This document shows, in pieces, positions 49,001 through 56,160 of a stretch of DNA of 64,000 nt. Positions within the stretch are counted from its first letter, which is position 1; each line of letters opens with the position of its first letter. Both the position numbers and the translations under genes were made by a program. The notes beneath the pieces are model-generated. The model saw only the letters and a program-made list of their open reading frames with translations. It made no database searches and was not told the origin of the DNA. Origin of the DNA: Lewinellaceae bacterium (GTDB lineage Bacteria; Bacteroidota; Bacteroidia; Chitinophagales; Saprospiraceae); the NCBI GenBank assembly GCA_020636195.1, contig JACJYH010000003.1, forward strand, positions 124,001 to 188,000. Direction: 5' to 3'.

Positions 49001-49991
49001 TGCTACCTGTTCCACAAACCTTCATAGTAAATATATTATAGTAAATCCAAGAAGACTGATTGGATATTCCACATCCGGTAGCTGGCGACCAAGGTGCAAC
49101 AGGGCTTCCCGTCGTTCTCTGGGATCCCGTAAGTTCAATAATATATCCTCGAGAATTGTCCATACTTCCTACGGTACCCAAACTGTAGGATACCTCTATA
49201 AGACCTTTGACGGTGCCATCCGCATATTCAATAATTCTAGGAGTTGTGCCCGATTTTATTTGATAAGCACCAGGATTTGGGCCTGCATTTAGGCTAAAAT
49301 TATGCTGGTCAGCTGTCCAAGCGTCTGGTGTACAAAAGGCACCGGGGCTAAGTACACTGTAGGCATTTGAAATATTTGCATCACACAAACTAGGTGGTGT
49401 ACTGCTACATGTGTAGGGAACTGCACTGATACACACACTTGTTGGCACAACGCTATTCGGGCTGTTACAATCTTGTGCCACAGACCAATGCTCAATGATG
49501 ATTTGGTCAACGCCATTAGGCACATAGACAGATCCCATAGATCCACGCCAATATCCCTGGGTCACTTGGTCCGGTACATCACCTGAATAATTTGATGTAG
49601 CAACCGTAGTTCCGTTTTTCTTAAATACCAACCGCCACCGTTCATTTGGTTGTGTCACAGTATTTCTGCCTGTATATCCGTCGTAACTGACCGCATCATC
49701 AATTGATATCAGCAATTCTCCGCTACTGAAACTTGACGGATATGGTCCTGGAATTGTATATGTCGTGGTACTGCCGCAATATAAACGCACTGCTGCTGAA
49801 CCATCCGTCGAATTAATAGATTGTGTCCAAAGCAAATTTCCATTAGAACAAACCGGACTCGGTGCGCAAAATGGAGGTGCATTTGGATTATCGGGGTTGC
49901 ATTGTCCTAAAGTCTCATTTACTATAATTAGATTTGTAAAAGAAAATAGCACAAAAAAATATTGCAATGAAAGTCTATGCAAAAGTTTCAT
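40062..49991 (-). CDS. Giant T9SS-secreted adhesin-like protein with Ig-like and SdrD_B repeats
   Basis: 3309 residues. Signal peptide (about 1-30). Residues 30-390: unique region with a jelly-roll look. Then three Ig-like/SprB-type units (YGASKTITASASGGTSPYTY). About 535-1590: 14 tandem units of about 75 residues, each with GPLTC...NGCT, so one disulfide each; three of them are a divergent subtype (ADNIGGPLTC). Further Ig/PKD-like domains to about 1925. About 1925-3105: ten SdrD_B domains of about 115 residues (GDYVWxDxNGNGxQDAGE, Ca-binding type). The end is a type A T9SS sorting domain (VYPNPSHGDVTIHV, INVYDNVGRL, LSNGVYHVRI). It should be exported by T9SS and anchored at the surface, probably as an adhesin. 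The gene looks richer in GC than its neighbours. Confidence 0.88.
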   Translation of the reverse strand: MKLLHRLSLQYFFVLFSFTNLIIVNETLGQCNPDNPNAPPFCAPSPVCSNGNLLWTQSINSTDGSAAVRLYCGSTTTYTIPGPYPSSFSSGELLISIDDAVSYDGYTGRNTVTQPNERWRLVFKKNGTTVATSNYSGDVPDQVTQGYWRGSMGSVYVPNGVDQIIIEHWSVAQDCNSPNSVVPTSVCISAVPYTCSSTPPSLCDANISNAYSVLSPGAFCTPDAWTADQHNFSLNAGPNPGAYQIKSGTTPRIIEYADGTVKGLIEVSYSLGTVGSMDNSRGYIIELTGSQRTTGSPVAPWSPATGCGISNQSSWIYYNIFTMKVCGTGSNASHKFTVSGPAQAYSHSFQIGNGANTWNSSLGGGIWFTQANGGDLQFRLTPVTTSGITVSAGANSTICYGASKTITASASGGTSPYTYVWNNGLGSGASKTVSPTSTTTYRVTATDASGCTGTSQVTVNVNPQINFTIVNDALCSGSGTYTKTVQATGGTSPYTYTWSGGLGTGSSKNLPISNATYTVTVADNIGCTASASFTVTVNSITASASNNGPLTCSTTSVTLTANPATGVTYAWSGGGTSRTKTVTAAGTYTVTVTSLSNGCTAVATTTVTSDTSVPAASATNNGPLSCSTSSVTLTANPATGVTYLWSNGGQTTRTKTVTTAGTYTVTVTNNSNGCTAVATTTVTGDTSVPLASATNNGPLSCSTSSVTLTANPATGVTYLWSNGGQTTQTKTVTTAGTYTVTVTNNSNGCTAVATTTVTGDTSVPSASATNDGPLTCITTSVTLTANPATGVTYLWSNGGQTTRTKTVSAPGTYTVTITNNSNGCTAVTTTTVTQDITPPSASATNNGPLTCSTTSVTMTANPATGVTYLWSNGGQTTMTKTVSAPGTYTVTVTNNSNGCTAVTSTTVAQDITPPSASATNNGPLTCSTTSVTMTANPATGVTYLWSGGGQTTRTKTVSAPGTYTVTVTNNSNGCTAVATTTVTQDITPPSASATNNGPLTCSTTSVTLTANPATGVTYSWSDGGQTTRTKTVSAPGTYTVTVTNNSNGCTAVATTTVAGDTSVPSASATNNGPLTCSTTSVTMTANPATGVTYLWSNGGQTTRTKSVSAPGTYTVTVTNESNGCTAVTSTTVIENNTIPAASATNNGPLTCIVPNVTMTANPASGVTYLWSNGGQTTRTKSVSVPGTYTVTVTNNSNGCTAIASTTISQDITPPVASASNDGPLTCSNTSVTMTANPSTGVTYLWSNGGQTTRTKTVSVPGTYTVTVTNNSNGCTSTASTVVTQDNTSPTATADNIGGPLTCIDNAVTIRAFPNVATYTYSWSGPSGYTATSRTNVVSTPGVYQVTVTNTVNGCTGMSSTTVVQDITPPVASATNNGPLTCISTSVTLTANPASGVTYSWSGGGTTRTKTVTVPGTYVVTVTNDSNGCTSTASTVVTQDNTPPTATADNIGGPLTCVDNAVTIRAFPDVAGMTYSWSGPNGYTSVSRTNVVSAPGSYGVTVTNSTNGCTGAAVTVVSQNITPPTVTADNIGGPLTCIDNAVTIRALPNISTYTYTWSGPNGYTSTAINNTVSVSGNYSVTVTDTDNGCTASSQTTVLQDTSIPTVNAGPDKTICAGTSTTLTATGSGTYVWSYNNATTASITVTPSGTTTYTVTVTGSNGCTASDAAIVNVTPLPVSGITGPDEICVDEYALFTASPAVSGATYAWLFDGGTSADGDANDPSESIKWGVAYQNTTRTVTLTVSKDNCSTTYTKPIFVKNGVYLNTQDNYPVCQGGTVQIGPNPSDPNAVPPGANFTWTPNLYLNSNTVAQPLSTPPFDITYTLTATLSGCAVSRQITVDVDVNLNPVADAGQDKTVCEGQSVQIGGNPTATPPVGATILGVDWTPLSGAAKYQTNPMVSPTTNTEYRVVVIASTGCTDTDFVNVVVQPKALIGDYVWQDNNGNGVQDAGEPGLQGVSVKMYNTSNVLVDETVTDATGHYQFMVCSGTYYIEFGTYPGYSRTISNTPDDAKDSDANVTTGKTQNYTLNPGDNNPTVDAGYVPNGKIGDYVWQDTNGNGQQDAGEPGVSGVTVELLNSSGQVIASTVTSSQGMYEFTNLPPGTYYVHVVVPPGYNATTPNSGNDNSDSDISSTTYTTGSITLTPGQENLTVDAGLIRPASLGDYVWDDKNGNGVQDAGETPIGGVVVMLQDAAGNPALDINGNVVASTTTNASGYYQFTNLKPGVVYVVKFTTPSGYTPTVANTPDDTKDSDANVTTGKSTGVTLTSGENNTTVDAGYYKLGSIGDLVWDDRNGNGIQDPGEPGIGGLTVTLTGTAGDGTPVTMTTTTNPDGSYIFNNLKPGDYTVTFTKPSGTVFTTKDGTTDDKDSDANPTTGVTSTITLQSGQNITTVDAGVLRPASLGDYVWNDANGNGIQDVGETPISGVVVMLQDAAGNPALDINGNVVASTTTNGSGFYQFTNLKPGVVYVVKFTTPSGYAPTVANTPDDTKDSDANVTTGKATGVTLTGGENNTTIDAGYYRPGSIGNYVWNDLNGNGIQDPGEPGISGVTVTLTGTKGDGTPLTPITVTTDGSGYYIFPDLPPGTYTVTFTKPANTVTTTPGQGTEATDSDADPTTGSTSPVTLVSGQNIDYVDAGYLFSASLGNYVWNDINANGVQDAGELPISGVVVMLQDAAGNPARDINNNLVPNQVTDGSGMYLFTNLKPGVGYVVVFVTPSGYTPTVANTPDDTKDSDANVTTGKSQVVTLTSGESNLTVDAGYYQRSALGDYVWEDLNLNGVQDAGEPGIGGVVVRLYNSDGVQVGYTLTSSSGAYSFTNLIPGTYTVKFDKPTNYEPTKQNIGDPTKDSNADLITGLTASVTLAGNETNNTIDAGYYRLGSIGNFVWEDRNGNGVQDAFEPGIPNVTVTLTGTDAFGNPVNLVTTTDSNGAYVFNNLVPGTYTVTFTRPDSTYKSSPAGAGGDPTKDSNANVTTGSSGAITLTSGEVNTTIDAGYYRCSQVGDYVWIDENRNGTQDAGEVGVNGITVQLYSQSNPTVVLQSMVTTVNPNDNTKNGYYNFEICTPGNYFIKVLKPDDYLFTQPNLGGGNDNFDSDVVDFLNKTTLVFTVNYAVTITDIDAGIYAIPLPIELVEFSGRWNERKDVNELYWRTLNEENNDRFEIERRVNGGEFKLIGDVKGNGTSKDEHEYGYEDTDIHLNGKYEYRLKQVDYDGRYTYSNVVEIAVERGGTISTEVYPNPSHGDVTIHVNGVSGVKVDINVYDNVGRLVLGHVYNDIMEGSDMKTQISRNDLSNGVYHVRIDVGGVQRSHKLIIIE

Positions 49992-50350
49992 ATTTAAATT
50001 TTTAGGTTAATTTACTTAAATAAAATACTGGGTATTTTATAAAAAGGATACTTTACTACTATAAGACACATTTATTTTGAGTTACCCTTATTCAGAATAC
50101 ACTAATTAATACAATATGTTCATAATTGAGTATATTATGGTGAATTGTATTACGAGTAGAGATTTTTAAACTAACTTTAAATTGTAAATAGTTTTCCTAG
50201 TCTTAAAGTGTAGAACTGAAGTATATTGATAAATGTAATTGGTGAGTTCTATAAGTAAGGAAAATTTGTCGAGATGAGAAGTTGTAGAGTTGCGAAGTTG
50301 TTAGATTTTTTAGTTCTTTTATTTCTTCGTTTGGGAAAATGGTATTTTAG
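49992..50350. other. Upstream region of the giant protein gene
   Basis: About 360 AT-rich bases with no gene. No TAnnTTTG/TTTG pair on the minus strand could be recognised. No stable hairpin is seen. Confidence 0.3.
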
Positions 50351-50351
50351 G

Positions 50352-50416
50352 TCTGTAAAAAAAGGAAGCCCCTACGTTAGTAAAGACCCCCTAATATGAA
50401 AGCGTTATTCTTACTT
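50352..50416 (-). repeat. Terminator-like edge of repeat module, copy 1
   Basis: The stretch reading TCTGTAAAAAAAGGAAGCCCC, then ACGTTAGTAAAG, then ATATGAAAGCGTTATTCTTACTTG on the plus strand recurs with few changes at 56092-56160. On the minus strand it ends GGGGCTTCCTTTTTTT, like the 3' side of an intrinsic terminator; the 5' arm is imperfect here. It marks the far edge of a module lying downstream of each SdrD_B paralog. Confidence 0.5.
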
Positions 50417-50649
50417 GATTTGAAAATGTGACGATTTGATGATTTGAAAATTTGATGATTTGATGATTTGAAAATGTGACGATTTGATGATTTGAAAATT
50501 TGATGATTTGATGATTTGAAAATGTGACGATTTGATGATTTGAAAATGTGACGATTTGATGATTTGAAAATGTGACGATTTGATGATTTGAAAATGTGAC
50601 GATTTGATGATTTGAAAATGTGACGATTTGATGATTTGAAAATGTGACA
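50417..50649. repeat. 24-base tandem repeat array (about 10 units)
   Basis: Units read GATTTGATGATTTGAAAATG then TGAC (24 bases), with two units in which AAAATGTGAC is replaced by AAAATTTGAT. Because 24 is a multiple of three, the array stays open in several frames and yields spurious reading frames. There are no unique spacers, so it is not a CRISPR. A short inverted stretch (50651-50682, ATCTTCAAATTAACTCATTTTC) follows, directly at the stop of the four-helix-bundle gene. Confidence 0.85.
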
Positions 50650-50683
50650 GTCAATCTTCAAATTAACTCATTTTCAAATTGAT

Positions 50684-51031
50684 TTACTTTTTTGATGTAC
50701 TGATTATCTTAGACAATACTTTTATAATACTTTCTAATTCAATCAAATACTTTTTAGTATCTGGGTAATTTTCAGATCTATCACACAATAGTAACCAGTA
50801 TTTAGTCTCATCTGCTTCTTTGGCAGCTATTTTTAACTTATGTATAAAATCAGCCTTGCTTTCTGCATTTTGAGACTCCCATGTATTTGCTCCTATTGAT
50901 GTTCCACTTCTGAACAATTGATTTGCTAAATTAAATTTCCTCTCCTTTTCTAAATCCTCACAAAAAGAAATTATGGTTAAAGCAAAATCAAATGTCATAT
51001 CAACTATTAAATTTTTTTTATCATCTCTCAC
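50684..51031 (-). CDS. Four-helix-bundle protein (S23 / 23S rRNA IVS-type)
   Basis: 115 residues from a GTG start (51031). It matches the S23 four-helix-bundle family: VDMTFDFALTIISFCEDLE, KFNLANQLFRSGTSIGAN, WESQNAESKADFIHKLKIAAKEADETKYWLLL and a final helix LIELESIIKVLSKII. Members are found inside intervening sequences of 23S rRNA genes and as orphan genes; related folds serve as Avd in diversity-generating retroelements. Here it is an orphan, with the same 24-base repeat/inverted-repeat tracts on both sides and in the same direction as the upstream SdrD_B gene. Its function is unknown. No reverse transcriptase is near. Confidence 0.85.
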   Translation of the reverse strand: MRDDKKNLIVDMTFDFALTIISFCEDLEKERKFNLANQLFRSGTSIGANTWESQNAESKADFIHKLKIAAKEADETKYWLLLCDRSENYPDTKKYLIELESIIKVLSKIISTSKK

Positions 51032-51038
51032 GTGCCTA

Positions 51039-51208
51039 ATTTGAAAATGAAACGATTTGATGATTTGATGATTTGACGATTTGATGATTAGATGATTTGA
51101 AAATGTGACGATTTGATGATTTGATGATTAATTTTCAAATTATATACATTTTCAAATCTTCAAATTATATTCATCTTCAAATCTTCAAATTATATTCATT
51201 TTCAAATC
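51039..51208. repeat. Repeat tract: direct part and inverted part
   Basis: 51039-51130 has TTTGATGATTTGAAAATG-type direct repeats (irregular units), 51131-51208 the reverse-complement form (TTTTCAAATTATATACATTTTC, TTCAAATTATATTCATTTTC). The two parts can fold on each other into long AT-rich hairpins in RNA or single-stranded DNA. The inverted part touches the stop codon of the SdrD_B gene on its right and the direct part touches the GTG of the four-helix-bundle gene on its left. Confidence 0.8.
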
Positions 51209-51210
51209 AA

Positions 51211-54200
51211 TTAATTGTTATTCACCTGTATCGTCGCTGTACCACACTCAGGTGTAGGACATTGTGTTGCCGGGACGCAATCCATCGGAGATATCACTTG
51301 AACTTGTGATGTACATCCTGAAGTAACACTATCTGTCAATGTCAAGGTATAGGTTGCTCCCGAACCTCCCGTACCAGGCCCCAATGTAAAATACGTCAAT
51401 GCGCCATATGTTCCACTCGTCGGTGTTATCGTCGTTCCGCCATTAACACTTAAATTAAATGTCAAAAGTGACGTATTACTATTTACTGCCATCAAACCAA
51501 TTCTCAGCCTATTGTCTGTCATCAAACTAGGTGTACCATTATCCAAACACTCTAAACTCTGAATGGTGATAGTATTAATATTACAACAATTCATAGGCGT
51601 GGCTAGGGTCACTTGACATACTCCTGTGCAACTTGTCGATGTATTTGTAACAGTCACTATATATGTACCACCTGTCAGATTATTCACTGTCGCAGTAGTT
51701 GCTCCTGTATTCCACACATAGCTGTATGTCCCTGCCGGACTTGGCACTACTGTGACTGAGCCACCATTGAGAGTAGCACAGCTTGGCTGACTATTCACTG
51801 TTATACTACATGTTGGGGTAACCGTTGAATTTCCTACTATAGATTGGCATGTATTCGTACATCCTGTTGTTGTATTCGTTACTGTTACTGTATAGGTGCC
51901 TGCTGATAAATTACTTATCGTCGCAGTTGTGCCACCATTCGACCAAAGGATTTGATTTCCATTCGTCACTACACTCGCGCTACCATTAGGAGTGGCACAA
52001 TTGGTATTGTCCACTTTACTACAGGTTGCTGTCGGCAATGTGGTTGTGGTGGCTACTACAGACTGGCAGGTGTTCGTACATCCTGTTGTTGTATTTGTTA
52101 CCGTTACTGTATAGGTGCCTGCTGATAAGTTGCTAATTGTTGCGGTTGTTCCTCCGTTTGACCAAAGGATTTGATTTCCATTCGTCACTACACTCGCGCT
52201 TCCATTAGGAGTGGCACAATTGGTATTGTCCACTTTACTACAGGTTGCTGTCGGCAATGTGGTTGTTGTAGCCACAACAGACTGACAGGTGTTCGTACAT
52301 CCTGTGGTCGTATTTGTTACCGTCACTGTATAGGTGCCGACTGATAAATTACTGATCGTCGCAGTTGTGCCACCATTCGACCAAAGGATTTGATTTCCAT
52401 TCGTCACTACACTAGCGCTTCCATTAGGAGTTGCACAATTGGTATTGTCCACTTTACTACAAGTTGCTGTTGGCAATGTGGCGGTGCTAGCAATGACTGC
52501 TTGACAAGTAGCTGTACAACCTGCCAATACATCATCTGTCACCGTTACTGTGTATGTGCCTGCTGCCTTTCCACTGATACTGCTCGTCGTCTCACCACTG
52601 CTCCATAAATAGGTGATGGTGCCCTGCCCTCCAGTCACTGCAACACTAGCTCCTCCATTTAATGGGGTACAACTGCTTTGCGGAGTAGGTGTGCAACTCA
52701 CTGATAATGTGCATGATATTGTGCTGAAACCAAAATCAAAGGTATGGTTATTGGCACCTGCTACTGCTATATCCGTCGTCAGCACCGTCACCTCCGCATT
52801 GTTGCCTACCAAGGTACCATCACTGTCTCTCAGGTCTCCATTGGTACTTCCATCTGCATTGGCAGTCGTGAGACTATTGGTACCCAAAGCTGCTTGCTTA
52901 CTTCCGCCTTGTACATTGGGTATTCTCACGGTATATTGCATATTGGGCATCAGTTGTGTAATACCGTATATAGCTGATGCCGTACTCGTTCCTGTTGCAC
53001 TGCTGAAATAGTAGTTACCACTAGCATCTGTAGTGGCGGTGGCTATCACTGTACCGTTTTTGACCAATTGTACTGTTACCCCCGCTATAGGAGTCTCTCC
53101 AGCATCTTGTATCCCATCGCCATCGGTATCTAACCAGACGCGGTTGCCTATTTCAATAGAGGCTAAACTAGCCGTAACCTCTAGATCTCCTAAACCATTG
53201 GCTTTTGAAAAAGTCCCACTTGGTGGTGGTGACCCACTATTTCCAGTAAAATATAATTCATAATCTTTTGTATCCAATCCCGTGGTATTATTAAACCAGG
53301 TCAAACCACCTGAGTCATATTGTGCAGGATCGATAACGGCCGCAGCCACCTCTCCTGAACCCAATGCCACAGCAATTCCTCCTTGTACAGTTTCTTGGTG
53401 ATAACCATCAGGAAAACAAGTGAAACAATCACGATAGTAAAACTCTCCTCCGCCTGGTCCTTCGCCGTTTCCTGCCCCACCTGTGGCAGGTTTTGGACTA
53501 CTTGGTCCTTCTTTTCCATTACTTTCCAATTCATAGGTACAGCTTGTAGGATTGTAATATGCTCTTAGCAAGTCACCTCCAACTACAGCAATAACCAACT
53601 GTGTATTATGCGGATTGTAGTTATTCCACCCTAATTGGTGTCCTAGTCTATCCATAAATGCCAATATCAATGAACCATCGCTATCAAATACTATATCAGA
53701 CAGTATGGGTTGCGGGTGAGAATCGGCATAATAATCAGATGTAAAACCTGCATCATCGGACCAGGCAAACCAACCCTTAGTCGCTTCTGCAGCTGGTATA
53801 TTACCAAAATGAGATGTCGCATATCCTTTATCATAATCCAATGGAATATTAAATAAGGTAGAATAGGTCCCTCCTACAAAATCCGTGATTTGATATACAT
53901 ATGCCTCTAAGTCACTTGCACCACCACCATTTTCTCCACTACAAACGACGCCAACAAAGAGATTTCCTCTTGCAAATTCCAATCCAAAAGGTCGGTGTTC
54001 GCCATTGGTACAACCGGGAGATGGTACTGCCCAAGAGCTTATCCTAGTAGCAGCATTAGCAGCGGTAGGCGCTTGTGGGTTCAAAGGATCCACCAAATCA
54101 ATACGATATACGGTTTTGTCAAATAGATTCATGACAAATAAATATCTCCCATCATCAGAAATATCAACATCTCCAAGAGATAATCTTCCTATCTGTGCAT

Positions 54201-55052
54201 AAGCCGGGGCGTCGTGACTTGGTTGGTCAAGACCGTTACCTAAAGCTCGTTGTGTGTTTGTTCCAATAACTGGACTAAAGGGTACAAGTGAAGAAGCAGA
54301 TGGCCCTGGCCCGGTGTAGGTGCCTGATCCTCGGGTGGCTATGCCGATAGCGTCTAAATCGAGCCAATTAGTTACACCTCCTGTTGAAGGATCTATCAAA
54401 TAAATACCGCCACTACCCAAAGGCCCTAAACCTACGTGCCTTTTCAGGAAAGCACCTGTGAATAATTTTTTTGCTTGCTTACTATAAGCAACTCCCCAGG
54501 TAGAACCTATCTCTCCTGCTGTAGCCACATGGTCTGTTGTACCCGTTGCGTCAAAATTTACGCCAACAAAGGCATCTCCCGCAGCTACATTCGCATTGGC
54601 AGGGTCCCCATTGATATAACAAGGAACATATAGTTTGGGATTATCCGTCGGTAAAAAATAATCCTCTGGTGCATTGATGGCAAAATTGATATTTGACGAT
54701 GTGCCTGTAGCAAACTGTACAGAAGAACCGTAGGAAGCACCTCCAGAACTGGTATAATCTACAAGTGGATTTAATCCACAAGCACCGAGATTCGGAATTT
54801 CGAATTCTACCCGTACATCACCTGTACAGCCTGTGATTGTGTAGTTAGGAGAAGTAGAACCAGACGTAGTAGCCGTTCCACATTGAGTACCTGAGGCATT
54901 ATAGGCCTTAACTAAGACACCGGTAACTAAAGATTCATTTGCGTCCTTTTGCCCGTTTCCATTAAAATCCCGGAAAACTGTACCGCTGATCTGAGCTTTT
55001 AAACCCCAAAAGGAGAAGAATAGTAAAATGAAAATAAAAATCTTGCTTTCAT
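51211..55052 (-). CDS. SdrD_B-type secreted protein, paralog 1 (start region frameshifted)
   Basis: The frame is open from about 55059 to 51211, but its only usual ATG (55052) is in another frame: compared with paralog 2 there are two extra bases (TC) within the T-rich signal-peptide codons. The body reads LLFFSFWGLKAQ (signal end), QISGTVFRDFNGNGQKDANES (SdrD_B-like), a propeller-like domain (DISDDGRYLFVMNLFDKTVYRIDL), a second SdrD_B (IGNRVWLDTDGDGIQDAGE), Ig-like units including three near-identical 70-residue copies (CSKVDNTNCATPNGSASVV), and an end shared with paralog 2 (CPTPECGTATIQVN). No T9SS tail is seen. An internal GTG at 54528 would give a protein without signal peptide. Either a sequencing error, a pseudogene or a switchable start is possible. 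Confidence 0.7.
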
Positions 55053-55079
55053 ATAAAATGTATTAGAATGATATCAATC

Positions 55080-55188
55080 ACCCACTATTGGGTTACGTCT
55101 TATGGTTCTATTACATTTTCATCCTAAAAGATAGCTAGGATGTTTTAGATGGTGCTGCAAATGTATATACTTTTTTTGTAATACATAA
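55080..55188 (-). promoter_or_regulatory. Promoter and leader of paralog 1
   Basis: -7 element TACATTTG at 55165-55158; at the -33 position only TTTA (55189-55186, 20 bases away). A run of seven T lies in the spacer, against nine in paralog 2. The leader carries two small hairpins: CATCCT/AGGATG arms (55120-55125, 55137-55142) and ACCCA/TGGGT arms (55080-55093). All this is shared with the leader at 59.6-59.8 kb. Confidence 0.45.
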
Positions 55189-55297
55189 ATAAAAATATTA
55201 AAAAAAATGCATTTTTTATAAAAAGTCTTAAAAAAGTGTGTACAAGAGAGCTCATCCGTTATAAAACTTTGTACATCCTACCTAATTGCAATATTTC

Positions 55298-55990
55298 CTA
55301 CTTGCCGGAATGATATATTTGCTTTACCTGTTTCTTATACGACCGGCCTAAAGGCAGTTCATGACTGCCAATATCCACTACATTTTCTACAAAATCTACT
55401 TTTACCAATCTAAACACAGGTATGGCAAAACTCTTGTGAATTCGTACCATCTGGTCACTTTTAAATTGTTTCAATAAACTTGTAATGGCCATTCGCAAAA
55501 CGATTTTCTTATTCCCAAAATGAATTATTGAATTATTCCTATCTGATTCCAACCACAGAATATCTCCGAAAACCACTGTATATATCTTTGAACCTTGCTT
55601 ATAGTTGAATATTTTTTGCAAGTAACTTTCTCCACTATCCTTCACCACACATCTCATAATACTTCCTAGCGTGAATTTATGAAACGGTCTAATCAAAAGC
55701 GGAAAGTTGCCAATTTTTAAAATTTCTTCATAGATGTCGCGGTAATGCAACTTCGAAATAAACAAACATGGAATCTCCAAATGCTTTATATCATTGTAAA
55801 AATCCCAACCTTTCTTTCCATCATTGAGTGCTACATTTACAATAACAAGTTGTGGTGCTGCATCCATAGTTTTAAAAACAGCCTCTCCACAATTGATCTC
55901 GATACCCACAACCTCGTGGCCCATTTCTTCAACCATTGATTTCAATTCCAAAGCATATTCCACATCACTTTCTACAATAAATACTTTCAT
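55298..55990 (-). CDS. LytTR-type regulator with receiver domain lacking the phospho-acceptor Asp
   Basis: 230 residues from the ATG at 55990 (a GTG at 56011 is possible). The N-terminal domain looks like a CheY-type receiver (MKVFIVESDVEYALELKSMV, then LVIVNVALNDGKKGWDFYNDI), but the phospho-acceptor position is Asn, the first acidic motif is ESD, and the conserved Lys is replaced (PLLIRPFHKF). The C-terminal LytTR DNA-binding domain is complete (YTVVFGDILWLESDRNNSIIHF, MVRIHKSFAIPVFRLVKVDF, LPLGRSYKKQVKQI). It is therefore likely a phosphorylation-independent regulator. It lies between the two SdrD_B paralogs; whether it controls them is only a guess. Confidence 0.85.
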   Translation of the reverse strand: MKVFIVESDVEYALELKSMVEEMGHEVVGIEINCGEAVFKTMDAAPQLVIVNVALNDGKKGWDFYNDIKHLEIPCLFISKLHYRDIYEEILKIGNFPLLIRPFHKFTLGSIMRCVVKDSGESYLQKIFNYKQGSKIYTVVFGDILWLESDRNNSIIHFGNKKIVLRMAITSLLKQFKSDQMVRIHKSFAIPVFRLVKVDFVENVVDIGSHELPLGRSYKKQVKQIYHSGK

Positions 55991-56091
55991 TCTACTCAAT
56001 TTTGGAGACACAAGATACGTAATTTTTATATATTACTATTTAATCACTGTTATGTGTGTGGTTGGAGGAGCTGGGTAGATGGTGTATGTTG

Positions 56092-56160
56092 GTTCTGTAA
56101 AAAAAAAGGAAGCCCCCGCGTTAGCAAAGGGCCCCAGATATGAAAGCGTTATTTTTACTT
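56092..56160 (-). repeat. Terminator-like edge of repeat module, copy 2
   Basis: Near-identical to 50352-50416: TCTGTAAAAAAAAAGGAAGC, then CCCCGCGTTAGCAAAGGGCC, then ATATGAAAGCGTTATTTTTACTTG. On the minus strand a short GCCC/GGGC stem followed by nine T could act as a weak terminator for paralog 2. Confidence 0.5.

Noticed and set aside
40400..49300. Long plus-strand reading frames opposite the giant protein gene
   Set aside because: They mirror the repeat units of the minus-strand gene (same period, low-complexity Val/Thr-rich products) and have no start signals.
50417..50649. CRISPR array
   Set aside because: The regular 24-base units have no unique spacers between them and no cas genes are near; it is a simple tandem repeat.
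50377..50661. Reading frames within the 24-base repeats (also 56155-56397)
   Set aside because: They consist only of the translated repeat (IFKSSNRH... or similar) and are open in several frames because the unit is a multiple of three.
50684..51031. Avd gene of a diversity-generating retroelement
   Set aside because: The fold family is related, but there is no reverse transcriptase and no template/variable repeat pair in the window; the S23/IVS type fits better.
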